Positions 32,001-39,099 of a stretch of 64,000 bases of DNA are shown piece after piece. This stretch comes from Rattus norvegicus (Eukaryota > Chordata > Mammalia > Rodentia > Muridae), in assembly GCF_036323735.1 (NCBI RefSeq), contig NC_086026.1:53945039-54009038 (forward strand), written 5' to 3'. Below the pieces are notes generated by a model. That model had not been told where the DNA came from and did no database searches. It saw only the letters and a program-made list of their open reading frames with translations. The first letter of the stretch is position 1; every line of letters starts with the position of its first letter. A program made the position numbers and the translations under genes.

Positions 32001-33990
32001 TATATGTATGCACAAATACAAAAGTATACCACATATGCACACACACATGTATACGTATACACACATTACCATGGAACATCTAGAGCTTTACTGTTTCTCA
32101 ATTATCCTTCATTTTGTTTTGAGATAGGGTTTCTGTGTAGCCCTGGCTATCCTGGAATTCAATCTGTAGACCAAGGTGGCCTTGAACTCAAATATCTGCC
32201 TGCCACTGCCTCTCTAGTGCTGGGATTAAATACATCTACCACCATGTCTGGTACATTCCTCAATTATCAACCAATTTAAAATATTAAAAGTTCCAAGAAC
32301 ATTCTAACAAGCAAGATTTTGGTGAAGATTATCTGGATTTTTGTTTCCATAAGGTTCTAATGCTAATATTAAAACTACACACTCTAAACTATGAACACTC
32401 CCTAAAATGTAAGAGTAGTGTACACACCTTTGATTCCAGTGATAGGAAGGCAGAACTTAGCCTGGTCAATATAGTGAGTTTCAGGACAGCCAGGTCAGCA
32501 CAGTGAGAAACCTTTTCTCTAGAAACTAAAATAATGGGGGTTGGAGAGATGGCTCAGCAGTTAAGAGTATTTCTTGTTCTTGCATAGGACCTAGAATCAC
32601 TGCACCACTGGGAGGCTGACAAGTGTCCATAACTCCAGTTCTAGGGGATCCAATATCATCTTCAGGTGTTGTACAGACACACAAGTAGGCAAAACAATTC
32701 ATATACATGAAAAATCTTAAAATAGAAAAGAAAAAACCCATACAACCATAACAACAACAAAATCAACCTGTGGATTTGGGGCTCAGAGTTGGTATAAGAA
32801 GCTTTGGAAATTTTATGTCTAATACCAAATTTTGGGAGGCAAATCTACTTGATGTAATTTATACACCTGGGGCTGGAAAAGAAACTTTCAGTGCTTTAAA
32901 CACCAAACATGAATCTCTCCTCTAATCAAGTTTTTCTCAAAAGAGTTGTTGGTAGAACTTACTAGGACAAGTACCAAATGAGTCACGTTACTTAGGTATG
33001 CTTTCAAAGCACCTTAAAAAAATTCTTCAAGAGATAAATTACTAGATCGATGGAAAACTGAGAATCTCTTCTTTTTCACGAATATTCAGATTTTAGTTGA
33101 TAAAGGAGGATCTGGTAGAGTCAATTCTGCTTTCTCCCATTCTCACCTACAATAATTTCCCTATTTGTTCCTCTCTGTAACAGACGAGTACATAAAGAAA
33201 AAGGCTCCGATGGCACCTAGCGAGTCCCCAAGCACAGCCCACCTCTCCTACTCCACACAACACCTGTGATTACAATATGCCGTGCTCATGTCACTCCACC
33301 TAAACAGTAGGTTCCTTAAAGACAGAACCCCTGTGTTGTCGCTCTGTTTCTCTCTGTTCTATGTACACTCTGCACCAGCCTCGCTGCCAAAGACACACGT
33401 ACGCGTTACCCTAGTACAGGCTAGCTACAGGGACACCGGGGTCCTACAAACGGGCGTCTGAAGTTACTATTTCCGTAATGCCTCTACTTCCCCCTTTCAA
33501 TTAAGAAAAACAAGAAAAAGAAGAAGAAAAATGCTTTGAGATGACGTGGTGACAGGAGGACGAGAAGCTACGGACAGGCCCAGTCTTGCGGACCCGGGGC
33601 TGGCAAGGAACCGGCGGGATGTGAGGGCGGAAGGCCCACGCGACAACCACCACCCTGGGTAGGTCAGAGTGGCTGGCGGACCTGGCGGCGCTGCCGGCGG
33701 AGACTGGGTGGGCGCGGCAGCTCGCTCTGGTACTCCGGGAGGCCGCGCCAAGCCCGGGCCGACAGCGGGGCTCCGGGCGCGGCTACTACGGTCCGGGCTC
33801 AGCGGGCGAGGACATGGCGAACGAACCCGGCTCGGCGCTTACCATGGTGAGGCCGCAGGTGGGGCGCGCCGCGCTCTGGCTCTGGAGGAGCTCGGGCTAC
33901 CGCCCAGAGAAGCGGAGCTCTGGCCGCTCCGGACCTGCTGCCCCTGACAGGAGCCTCCTCCGCTTCGCCTCTTGCCAAGATGGCGGCCCC
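9360..33990 (-). CDS. Arcn1: Arcn1 gene, coatomer subunit delta (delta-COP); coding part 11166-33845
   Basis: Delta-COP is a subunit of the COPI coatomer, which coats vesicles for Golgi-to-ER and intra-Golgi transport; within the F-subcomplex it pairs with beta-COP and resembles the mu subunits of clathrin adaptors. Ten coding exons on the minus strand total 1,536 nt, giving 511 residues plus TAG, the length known for mammalian delta-COP. Residues about 1-140 form the longin-like domain, 150-270 a charged linker (EREAKAEMRRKAKELQ, a Gly-rich stretch, and GPSKALKLG), and about 271-511 the mu-homology domain ending KYEIL. All nine introns are GT-AG and each junction restores the frame. Translation starts at 33845 in a CACCATGG context. 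The promoter is a CpG island with GC boxes and a YY1 motif, as expected for a housekeeping gene. Identity is recognised from the protein sequence and is near certain. Confidence 0.98.
9382..9387 (-). terminator. Distal Arcn1 poly(A) signal AATAAA
   Basis: A canonical hexamer on the minus strand, 1.78 kb after the stop codon and just before the SINE-dense spacer resumes. Cleavage would fall near 9350-9372. Confidence 0.6.
11121..11126 (-). terminator. Proximal Arcn1 AATAAA
   Basis: A canonical hexamer 40 nt downstream of the stop codon. If used it would give a very short 3' UTR; usage cannot be judged from sequence. Confidence 0.35.
11166..11255 (-). CDS. Arcn1: Arcn1 exon 10, residues 483-511 and TAG stop
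   Basis: The acceptor is TTCCTAG before GTTACC (VTKVTQVDG). The reading frame ends DKYEIL then TAG at 11168-11166; the exon continues as 3' UTR. Confidence 0.97.
   Translation of the reverse strand, partial: VTKVTQVDGNSPVRFSTETTFLVDKYEIL
11665..11895 (-). mobile_element. B3 SINE
   Basis: Ends CTCTTAACCACTGAACCATCTCTCCAGTCCC, the antisense of a B2/B3 head. Confidence 0.85.
11910..12066 (-). mobile_element. B1 SINE
   Basis: Antisense B1 with GAGATAGGGTTTCTCC and CCCAAGTGCTGGGATTAAAGG. Confidence 0.92.
12339..12513 (+). mobile_element. B2 SINE
   Basis: Near-consensus B2 flanked by AGATACATGAGGTTAG on both sides. Confidence 0.95.
12573..12675 (-). mobile_element. ID SINE (GGAAG class, AAGAACC tail)
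   Basis: Antisense ID; flanks CAGTAAGTACTCTT on both sides. Confidence 0.95.
12876..13063 (-). mobile_element. B3 SINE
   Basis: TTTTAGATTTATTTTACTTTATGTG start and a B3-type body ending AAGTGCTCTTTATCTACTCAACTTTCTGG. Confidence 0.8.
13352..13556 (-). CDS. Arcn1: Arcn1 exon 9, residues 414-482
   Basis: The acceptor is CACAACAG before ATCGGGTGTT (SGVGAPVIGEIDG), and the donor is GTACTC after CAG. The exon encodes GEYRHDSRRNTLEWCLPVID and most of the distal mu-homology domain. Confidence 0.97.
13911..14090 (+). mobile_element. ID SINE (GCAAG class) with long CAA/A-rich tail
   Basis: ID body followed by about 105 bp of A, CAA and C-run sequence; CATAATTT/TATAATTT at the ends suggests the duplication. 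Confidence 0.9.
14099..14249 (-). mobile_element. B2/B3 SINE
   Basis: Antisense body with GAGCTGCCATGTGGTTGCTGG and the CCACTGGGCCATCTCTCTAGTC head. Confidence 0.88.
15140..15675 (+). mobile_element. Rodent interspersed repeat (LTR/MaLR-like, family not assigned), split by B2
   Basis: Second copy of the element at 6,095-6,765: GGTGGTTTGAATAAATAATGGCCCC, GGAGGTGTC, CTGAACCTCTGAACCTGTAAG, then a B2, then AAAGTTGCCATGGTCATGG. Confidence 0.65.
15446..15622 (+). mobile_element. B2 SINE
   Basis: B2 inserted in the preceding repeat at its TTTATAG/TTGCC junction. Confidence 0.92.
15700..15900 (+). mobile_element. B1 SINE with long A/GA-rich tail
   Basis: B1 body (TTTAATCCCAGCATTTGGAAG ... GAGAAATCCTGTCTT) and a 60-bp A-rich tail. 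Confidence 0.9.
17105..17335. mobile_element. Two B1-type remnants
   Basis: An antisense copy (about 17105-17215) and a sense copy (17238-17335), both diverged. Confidence 0.65.
17543..17651 (-). CDS. Arcn1: Arcn1 exon 8, residues 378-414 (part)
   Basis: The acceptor is TTCTCAG before TTAATTGC (NCWPSESGNG), and the donor is GTAAGT after CTCCC, splitting Pro414. It encodes the NIEYELQ and DVVITIPL strands. Confidence 0.97.
17817..17946 (+). mobile_element. B3 SINE fragment
   Basis: 3' part of a B3 (CTCAAAGCCATCTG ... TTCTTCTGGCC), in Arcn1 intron 7. Confidence 0.7.
18049..18196 (-). CDS. Arcn1: Arcn1 exon 7, residues 329-378 (part)
   Basis: The acceptor is CATTCCAG before ACCCATCCA (THPNVDKKLF), and the donor is GTAGGT after ACAA, splitting Ile378. 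The exon lies within the mu-homology domain. Confidence 0.97.
18248..18485 (+). mobile_element. B3 SINE with CA-rich tail
   Basis: CAGCAAGATGGCTCAATAGG head and an ACACAC-rich 3' part. Confidence 0.8.
18513..18597 (+). mobile_element. ID SINE (GGAAG class)
   Basis: ID body with A tail; AAAGAGGCAG on both sides. Confidence 0.94.
19094..19259 (-). CDS. Arcn1: Arcn1 exon 6, residues 273-328
   Basis: The acceptor is TCTATAG before TGTGCATATG, and the donor is GTATGT after CAG. The exon encodes VHMKIEEKITLTCGRDG through KKGVQLQ, the first strands of the mu-homology domain. Confidence 0.97.
19517..19740 (+). mobile_element. B3 SINE
   Basis: GGGGCTAGAAAGAGAGCTCAG head, CACATGGAGCAGCTTACAATC middle. 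Confidence 0.8.
19820..19924 (+). mobile_element. ID SINE (GGAAG class, AAGAACC tail)
   Basis: ID body with tail motif; AAAGCTTTATACTC flanks at both ends. Confidence 0.95.
19941..20118 (+). repeat. B2-type SINE head followed by a CA repeat (20057-20118)
   Basis: CCTACAAGATGGCTCAGTAGG head, then a near-perfect run of about 30 CA units, in Arcn1 intron 5. Confidence 0.85.
20140..20345 (-). mobile_element. B3 SINE
   Basis: Antisense B3 ending GAGCCATTTCTTCAGCCC. Confidence 0.82.
20377..20485 (+). mobile_element. ID SINE (GGAAG class, AAGAACC tail)
   Basis: ID body with tail motif; AAAACTTTATACTT flanks. Confidence 0.95.
20900..21110 (+). mobile_element. B3 SINE
   Basis: Body with CTCACAACAGCTTTTAACTCC and a 3' AATAAATAAATAATC tail. 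Confidence 0.8.
21129..21300 (+). mobile_element. B2 SINE
   Basis: GGGGGCTGGAGAGATGGCTCAG head, AAATAAAAAAAATTC tail. Confidence 0.9.
21686..21798 (-). mobile_element. Rodent L1 3' end, 5'-truncated
   Basis: Poly-T, then TATTTCTTATTTACATTTCAATTG and a pyrimidine-rich end, matching the antisense of the rodent L1 3' UTR as I know it. TTCACAAATTTT flanks both sides. Confidence 0.8.
22448..22612 (+). mobile_element. B1 SINE
   Basis: CAGGTATGGTAGCACATAAC head and CCTGTCTTAAAGAAAAAC tail. Confidence 0.9.
22662..22826 (-). CDS. Arcn1: Arcn1 exon 5, residues 218-273 (part)
   Basis: The acceptor AATTAG precedes A-CCT-TCA (PSGPSKALKLG), and the donor GTAAGC follows GAAAG, splitting Ser273. The exon covers the linker up to the start of the mu-homology domain (HAPPINME). 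Confidence 0.97.
23202..23670 (+). mobile_element. B2 SINE (23202-23330) and B3 SINE (23345-23670)
   Basis: A near-consensus B2 with A tail is followed by a diverged B3 that ends in a short CA run; both lie in Arcn1 intron 4. Confidence 0.88.
23963..24168 (-). CDS. Arcn1: Arcn1 exon 4, residues 150-218 (part)
   Basis: The exon opens ACTCAAGAA (TQEREAKAEM) and ends GCCAG before GTATTG, splitting Arg218. It encodes a charged helical segment followed by a Gly/Ser-rich linker (GFGGFGSSAVSGG). Confidence 0.97.
24288..24467 (-). CDS. Arcn1: Arcn1 exon 3, residues 90-149
   Basis: The acceptor is TAATTAG before ATCCCTGAA (IPEYCRALEE), and the donor is GTAAGT after GAG. The 180 nt are exactly 60 codons and complete the longin-like domain (FDLIFAFDEIVALGY). 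Confidence 0.97.
24468..25340. other. Arcn1 intron 2
   Basis: 873 bp holding a B1-like remnant (24575-24660), a B2-type head (24673-24760), an ID-like fragment near 24905 and the B2 at 25099. Confidence 0.7.
25099..25290 (+). mobile_element. B2 SINE
   Basis: Near-consensus B2 just 3' (minus-strand sense) of Arcn1 exon 2. Confidence 0.93.
25341..25604 (-). CDS. Arcn1: Arcn1 exon 2, residues 2-89
   Basis: The acceptor is CTGGCAG before GTGCTG (VLLAAAVCTK), and the donor is GTAAGA after GTG. The 264 nt are 88 whole codons of the longin-like N-terminal domain. Confidence 0.97.
25815..25916 (+). repeat. Compound TCTA/TCTG/TG microsatellite
   Basis: CTATCT units pass into TCTG units, then TG units. 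Confidence 0.92.
26642..26724 (+). repeat. Purine GGA/GAA repeat
   Basis: About 80 bp of pure G/A on the plus strand (pyrimidine in the Arcn1 transcript). Confidence 0.92.
26766..26942 (+). repeat. Pyrimidine CTTT/CCTT/CT repeat
   Basis: About 175 bp of nearly pure C/T on the plus strand, followed by a B1 (antisense, to about 27065). Confidence 0.92.
26945..27065 (-). mobile_element. B1 SINE
   Basis: GAAAGGGTTTCTCTGTGTAGCCCC and a 3' CCCAAGTGTTAGGATTACTGG. Confidence 0.88.
27375..28015. mobile_element. Three B1-type SINEs
   Basis: An antisense copy (27375-27490) and two sense copies (27592-27725, 27853-28015), all diverged. Confidence 0.8.
28470..28735 (+). mobile_element. B2 SINE
   Basis: GGATCTGGAGAGATGGCTCAG head; tail with AAACATACATGC repeats. 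Confidence 0.88.
28893..29090 (+). mobile_element. B1 SINE with AT repeat in its tail
   Basis: CAGGGTATGGTAATGCCTGCC head; the A tail passes into about 14 AT units (29065-29090). Confidence 0.9.
29416..29508 (+). mobile_element. ID SINE (GCAAG class)
   Basis: ID body with C-run and A tail; AGAGTAT/ATAGTAT at the flanks. Confidence 0.93.
29545..30035. mobile_element. B1 remnant, B2/B3 copy and B1 SINE
   Basis: Antisense B1-type remnant (29545-29650), sense B2/B3 (29645-29850) and a clear sense B1 (29880-30035, TTTAATCCCAGCACTTGGG). Confidence 0.8.
30048..30145 (-). mobile_element. ID SINE (GCAAG class)
   Basis: Antisense ID with poly-T; inserted between a B1 and an antisense B2. Confidence 0.93.
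30146..30322 (-). mobile_element. B2 SINE
   Basis: Antisense B2 (CTGTCTTCAGACACACCAGAAG ... CCACTGTGCCACATCACC). Confidence 0.9.
31289..31475 (+). mobile_element. B2 SINE
   Basis: AGATAGATAGG flanks on both sides. Confidence 0.93.
31606..31697 (-). mobile_element. ID SINE (GCAAG class)
   Basis: Antisense ID; TTGAAATTTTT flanks. Confidence 0.94.
32110..32255 (-). mobile_element. B1 SINE
   Basis: GAGATAGGGTTTCTGTGTAGCCC and CTAGTGCTGGGATTAAATAC. Confidence 0.9.
32540..32735 (+). mobile_element. B2/B3 SINE
   Basis: GGTTGGAGAGATGGCTCAGCAG head, B3-type 3' half. Confidence 0.88.
33843..33990 (-). CDS. Arcn1: Arcn1 exon 1: 5' UTR plus the ATG only
   Basis: The coding part is just the three bases 33845-33843 (ATG), followed directly by the donor GTAAGC (33842-33837). 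The Kozak context is CTCACCATGG. The 5' limit is my estimate: it is set near the YY1 motif at 33977-33987, and no transcript data define it. Confidence 0.85.
33977..33987 (+). promoter_or_regulatory. YY1 motif AAGATGGCGGC
   Basis: A perfect YY1 consensus on the plus strand. In the Arcn1 mRNA sense it reads GCCGCCATCTT, a form common just downstream of the start site in housekeeping 5' UTRs. Confidence 0.7.
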
Positions 33991-34274
33991 AAGCCACGTC
34001 TCCAACCGGAAACGGCGCGGGTCAAAGGGCGGGGGGCGGGGCCGACAGGCGCTCCTGGGTGCCAGTAAACTCAGTCCTCCGTTAGCCAAGGATTTGCTGG
34101 GAGTTTGGGTAGAATTGTGGCGCATCGTCCTTCTGTCCTTTCTTTTTCTTCGCCTGCGTTTATTTGTTGCTTTTTCTTAAATTTCATAAAACCACTCAAT
34201 GGAATATGTAAAATAATCTGTGAACATGAGGAACTAGTATCTAGAATAATTAACGTCTAGAACTCTGTAATAAA

Positions 34275-34485
34275 ACCGGCATGGTGTCCCTTCACCTGTA
34301 ATCCCAGGTAAGTAGGAGGTTGAGGAAGAAGATCAAAAATTGTCCAGCCGGGTTCAAACCTTTAATCCCAGCACTCGGGAGTCAGAGGCAGTCCGATCTC
34401 TATAAATTTGAAGCCAACCTGGGCTACGGAGCAAGTGCGGGAGAGCCACAGCTACACAGTGAAACCCTGTCTTGAAAAACAATGC
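34275..34485 (+). mobile_element. B1-type SINE
   Basis: AACCTTTAATCCCAGCACTCGGG and GTGAAACCCTGTCTTG; the head region is partly duplicated. Confidence 0.85.
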
Positions 34486-34491
34486 AATAGT

Positions 34492-34492
<1 letters not shown>

Positions 34493-34567
<75 letters not shown>

Positions 34568-34574
34568 GATAGAT

Positions 34575-34627
<53 letters not shown>
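34493..34627 (+). repeat. GATA tetranucleotide microsatellite
   Basis: About 33 AGAT units with one interruption near 34565-34577, at the tail of a B1. Confidence 0.97.
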
Positions 34628-34915
34628 GGAATAAAATACTGACACATGCTACAACATGGATTAACCTTGAGAAGAGGTAAAAAAAAAAAAAGCCAGATGC
34701 AAAGGACACTATTTGTATGCAAAATCCAAACCAGGGCTATCCATGAAAATAGCAGATAAGTGATTTATTGGAGTCTTTGAAGACTAGAAAGTGACTGCTA
34801 GTTCATGAGAAGCTTATGTTTGAAGTTGAATGTTATGGAATTACCCAGAGGTAAATATCCTAAAAGCCACTGAACTGTATGTTTATCTTAAATATATGGT
34901 TAATTTATTTTTAAA

Positions 34916-34916
<1 letters not shown>

Positions 34917-34970
<54 letters not shown>
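34917..34970 (+). repeat. TG repeat in an antisense B3
   Basis: About 26 uninterrupted TG units, then a B3-type body to 35076. Confidence 0.95.
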
Positions 34971-35269
34971 CAGGTATGTGCCTATGCATGCAGGTGCACC
35001 TGATATGGGTGCTGGGAATCGAACTGGGGTCCTCTGAAAAAGCAACAAATTCTGCTGAGCCACCTCTCCAGTCCTGAACTATATACTTCAAAAGGGTGGG
35101 ATTTTTTGTTGTGTTTTAGGGCCCTGGCTCAGCAGTTAAAATCCTATATTGCTCTTGCAGAACACCAATCTTGCAGATTTGGTTTTCCCCTGCTTCAAAA
35201 ATGAAAGAAGAGAAATGTATGTTCACAAGTATCCTTGGTAAGGAGAGCCTTAGAGGCCATATAAGGTAA

Positions 35270-35620
35270 GTTAAAACAAACCAGGAATCAGACAGACCTG
35301 TGCTTAAGGCCTGAGTCATTAGTTAAGTCACTGCATGTCTCTAAGTCTCAGTTATTATTCTTTAAAGAATAATTTATTTTATGTATATGAGCACACTGTA
35401 GCTGTCTTCAGACACACCAGAAGAGGGCATCGGATCCCATTACAGATGGTTGTGAGCCACCATGTGGTTGCTGGGATTTGAACTCAGGACCTCTGGAAGA
35501 GCAGCCAGTGCTCTTAACCATTGAAACATCTCACCAGCCCTCAGTTATCATTCTTTAAACTGGTGGTAACACATACTTCATAAGTTTATGAAGTTAGATA
35601 ATATAAAATAAATTAGACTG
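35270..35620 (+). mobile_element. MIR fragment split by an antisense B2 (35361-35541)
   Basis: CAGACCTGTGC ... AGTTAAGTCACTGCATGTCTC matches the MIR core. The B2 duplicated TCAGTTAT(T/C)ATTCTTTAAA at 35348-35366 and 35542-35560. Confidence 0.75.
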
Positions 35621-35625
35621 GGGCT

Positions 35626-35734
35626 GGGGGTTGGGGATTTAGCTCAGTGGTAGAGCGCTTGCCTAGCAAGCGCAAGGCCCTGGGTTTGGTCCCCAGCTCT
35701 GGAAAAAAAAAAAAAAAAAGAAAAAAGAAAAAAA
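35626..35734 (+). mobile_element. ID SINE (GCAAG class)
   Basis: ID body with G/A-rich tail; AATTAGACTG at 35611-35620 and 35735-35744. Confidence 0.94.
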
Positions 35735-35744
35735 AATTAGACTG

Positions 35745-35915
35745 GGACTGGAGTGATGGCTCAGCAGTTAAAAACACTGACTGCTCTTTCAGAAGTCCTG
35801 AGTTCGATTCCCAGCTCACAACCATCTGTAATTGGATCTGATGCCCTCTTCTGGTGTGTCTGAAAATAGCTACAACGTACTCATAAATGAAATAAATCGA
35901 TAAATCTTAAAAACT
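35745..35915 (+). mobile_element. B2 SINE
   Basis: B2 lying between AATTAGACTG (35735-35744) and AATTAGACT (35916-35924). Confidence 0.93.
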
Positions 35916-36142
35916 AATTAGACTATATAAGCTAAGTGTTCCACCTCAGTAATTGCTCAACAATATATACTTGTTATTATGGACATAGCATCACAGAAAT
36001 AAAACCAAAAAAAGCAATTGCACTAAAAACATATTTTTAAGACACCTTCTTCTTGATTATGAGGGTTCCAGGCTTGTAGATAGGATATAAACATACATGC
36101 AGGCAAAACGCCCATACATATAAAAGTAAATACATATTTCTA

Positions 36143-36316
36143 AAGGTTTATTTATTCTATGTATGTGAGTAAACTTTTGCTGTCTTCAGACAGGTCAGAA
36201 GAGGTCATCAGATCTCCATTACAGATGGTTGTGAGCCACCATGGGGTTGCTGGGAATTGAACTTAGGACCTCTGGGAGAGCAGATTCTTAACTGCTGGGC
36301 CATCTCTCCAGCCTTA
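36143..36316 (-). mobile_element. B2 SINE
   Basis: Antisense B2 ending GGGCCATCTCTCCAGCC. Confidence 0.92.
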
Positions 36317-36393
36317 TATTTTTTTTAAGAATTAGAAAAACACTCACTAACAGAAAATAAAAGTAAATATTTAAAAATTTTAAAGAAGAAAGA

Positions 36394-36585
36394 ATGGGCT
36401 GGAGAGACAGTCAGTGATTAAGAGAATTGGCTGCTCTCCCAGAGCATCTAGGTTCAATTTCCTTCCAACATCCACATGGCAGCTCACATCTGTCTGTGAC
36501 TCCTGTCCCAGGGAATCTGACTCCCTCATGTAGACATATATGCAAGCAGAACACCAATGTACATAAAATAAAAATAAAATTAAGA
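36394..36585 (+). mobile_element. B2/B3 SINE
   Basis: GGGCTGGAGAGACAGTCAGTG head; AAATAAAAATAAAATTAAG tail. Confidence 0.85.
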
Positions 36586-36875
36586 AAAAGAAGAATTATG
36601 TTCTGGTGCTCTGTTCCATAGAAAAGTTGACTATTAAAAACATAATACAGTTTAGTATATATTTATTTAAAAAAATCTAGAAGGAAAAACCCTGATTTTT
36701 TTTTTCCCACAACGTAATGAGAACTGTTGGTGGCACACGTGTGGAACAGCAGCACTTGAGAGGCAGAAACAGGCTACTATGAGTTTGAGGCCAAGTCCAT
36801 ATAGTGAGATGTTTGCCAGCCAGAGGTGCATCATAAGCCCTTGTGTCAAGTAAGAAAAAAAAAAAAAAAGTGAGG

Positions 36876-37025
36876 GGCTGGAGGGATGGCTCAGCAGTCA
36901 GCAGTTAAGCGCACTGACTGCCCTTCCAGACGTCCTGAGTTCAGTTCCCAGCAACCACAAGGTGGCTCACAACCATCTGTAAAGGAATCTGATGCCCTCT
37001 TCTGGTGTCTGAAGATGTACATGCA
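36876..37025 (+). mobile_element. B2 SINE
   Basis: B2 with a small internal CAGCAGT duplication; 3' truncated. Confidence 0.9.
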
Positions 37026-37197
37026 CAGAGCACTCATACATTGTTTATGGGGGAAAAAAGTCGAGGATCTAGAAATGCTAGGGTTTGAATACTTTGTAAT
37101 GTACACATGTATAGAAACAACACAAAATGCCCCATAAATCTGTGCAATTTTTAGGTATCGATTTTTTTTAAGATTTAAATTTTTTTTTAAATTTTTT

Positions 37198-37260
37198 CCT
37201 TTTTTCTTTTTTTTCGGAGCTGGGGACCGAACCCAGGGCCTTGCGCTTGCTAGGCAAGCG
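37198..37260 (-). mobile_element. 5'-truncated ID SINE (GCAAG class)
   Basis: Antisense ID lacking about the first 28 nt (box A region), inserted in the A/T-rich tail of an antisense B2. Confidence 0.9.
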
Positions 37261-37261
37261 T

Positions 37262-37413
37262 TAAAATTTTTTAAATTTATTTCATATATGTGGGTACACG
37301 GTTCCTGTCTTCAGACACACCAGAGGAGGGCATGAGATTCCATTGTGGTTGCTGGGAATTGAACTCAGGAAGAGCAGTCGGTGCTCTTAGCCGTTGAGCC
37401 ATCTCTCCAGCCT
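37262..37413 (-). mobile_element. B2 SINE
   Basis: Antisense B2 with an internal deletion, ending GAGCCATCTCTCCAGCC. Confidence 0.9.
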
Positions 37414-37534
37414 TCGATTTTCTTTTTAAAAGAAGTATGTCTTAGTATCTTATTTTTCTTTTGCAAGAGTTGGGATTACAGCTCTGAACATTGTTTTCTT
37501 TTGTGTGTGTGTGGTGGGGGGGGGAGGTTTGGGG

Positions 37535-37675
37535 CCCCAGACAGGGTTTCTCTGTGTGTAGCCATGGCTTTCCTGAAACTCGAATTGTAGATGAGACTGG
37601 CCTAGAACTCAGAGATCCATCTGCCTCTCCCTCCTCAGTGCTGGGATTAAAGGTGTACGACACCAGGCCTGGCTG
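37535..37675 (-). mobile_element. B1 SINE
   Basis: ACAGGGTTTCTCTGTGTGTAGCC and CAGTGCTGGGATTAAAGG. Confidence 0.92.
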
Positions 37676-37924
37676 CACTGTTCTTCTTTTTAAGGTAGCT
37701 TTTGTGGTGAATTTCTATGATTCATGTACATTTCTCTAACCTTGATTGCCAAAATTAATTACACCAGTAGTTTTATTTATTCATTATGTTTTCCTCAATC
37801 ACTTATTCCTTGATTTGTCCAATGGGTATTCTGTTATCCTGAGTTTCATCAGTACTCAATCCAGAACCCTGTGCATGCTGTGTAAGTGCTGTACCACAGA
37901 GGTACACCTCCTTGCTTTATTATT

Positions 37925-38149
37925 TTAAAAACTATTTTATGTGTATGAGTGTTTGGCCTGCATATATGCAAGTGTCTGTGCCCTTAGAGGCCAGAAGAAG
38001 GCATTTAGATCTTCCTGGGTCTGGAGGTGCTGGGACTAGAACCTGGGTCCTCTGGAAGAGCAGTCAGTGCTTTTAACCACTGAGCCATCACAAAACTTGA
38101 TTAAAAATATAAAAATAAAAACATTTTATTTCATGAAGGAAAAGTGCAT

Positions 38150-38193
<44 letters not shown>

Positions 38194-38210
38194 TGTATGT
38201 GTGTGTGTAC
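37925..38210 (-). mobile_element. B3 SINE (37925-38092) and TG repeat (38153-38210)
   Basis: Antisense B3 ending CACTGAGCCATC, then about 28 TG units with two TATG interruptions. Confidence 0.88.
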
Positions 38211-39099
38211 ATGAGTTGGTTCTTTCCGCTTCTACATGGATTCTGATGTTTGAATTGTGTTCATCAGGTCATCCTGTGCCTTCCGATAGCAGGTACCTTT
38301 ACCTGCCAAGCCAAATCATCTCATCAGCCCTTATTGTGATCTTTAGTCCAGAGGCTGTGTCTAATTTTACTATTTGATCCTATTTTACTTTTTGAGAAAG
38401 AGGGTCTCACATGACCCAGACTGGTCTTGTACTCCTGATTCCTCTGCTTCTACCCTTCCAAGAGTTGGGATTATAGACCTGCACACCATGCCTGGCTTCC
38501 AGTGAGGAATTTCAAAGTACTATTTATGCAATCTACTGGTACTAGGAAGAATTTTAACAGACTCCATAAAGTTGCCCTCTGGCCTGTACACACACATAGG
38601 GCATATGTGCTTTCCTACATGAAATAATGTGGTTTTATTTTCTTCAGTTTTTTGTTGTTTTGAAACTGGACCCCAGTTGCCCAGGCTGGCCTCAAATTTA
38701 CAAAGTTACTGACTGAGGCTGACCTAGAACTTCTAATCCTCCTGCCTCCACCTCCAAAGTGCTAGGAATTACAGTTATGCACCAACTTGCCTGGCACATA
38801 GTTTTCTTTAGCAAGTAAAAATACAGGACATAGTTAAATCCTAATCTCAGATGAAGAAAAAGTATGCTCGTGTGACATCGTTCACCATGAGGAAAAGGGC
38901 TATTGTGTCATAGAGATGCTAAGAAAGGGGTTTTAAACATGATTAGACTTTTCCCCGAAGAGTGTCTAAATTGTGGTTAGGCCCATCTAGGAGAAACTGC
39001 CAAATGAGCCTTGTCTTTGAGATGACAGTTTCCAGTTGGAGAAAAGAAATCCACTAGCCTGGTCTCCCACCTTTGGCCACTAGATGTCACAACCGACTC

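Larger units (their letters stand above)
25605..33842 (-). other. Arcn1 intron 1, 8.2 kb
   Basis: GTAAGC donor and GGCAG acceptor, phase 0 directly after the start codon. Filled with SINEs, simple repeats and unclassified AT-rich sequence; no other gene was seen. Confidence 0.9.
33540..34065. promoter_or_regulatory. Arcn1 CpG island promoter
   Basis: A dense run of CpGs surrounds exon 1, while flanking DNA is CpG-poor. It contains two abutting GC boxes (34027-34042), an ETS-like ACCGGAAAC near 34005 and a YY1 motif. No TATA box is apparent. Confidence 0.85.
34066..39099. other. Head-to-head spacer between Arcn1 and Ift46
   Basis: 5 kb rich in SINEs and microsatellites listed separately; also two B1-type copies near 38390-38500 and 38645-38800 and unique sequence at 38,810-39,100. 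No gene seen. Confidence 0.7.

Noticed and set aside
34424..34722. Long Tyr/Leu/Ser/Ile-repeat reading frames on the minus strand.
   Set aside because: They are translations of the GATA microsatellite.
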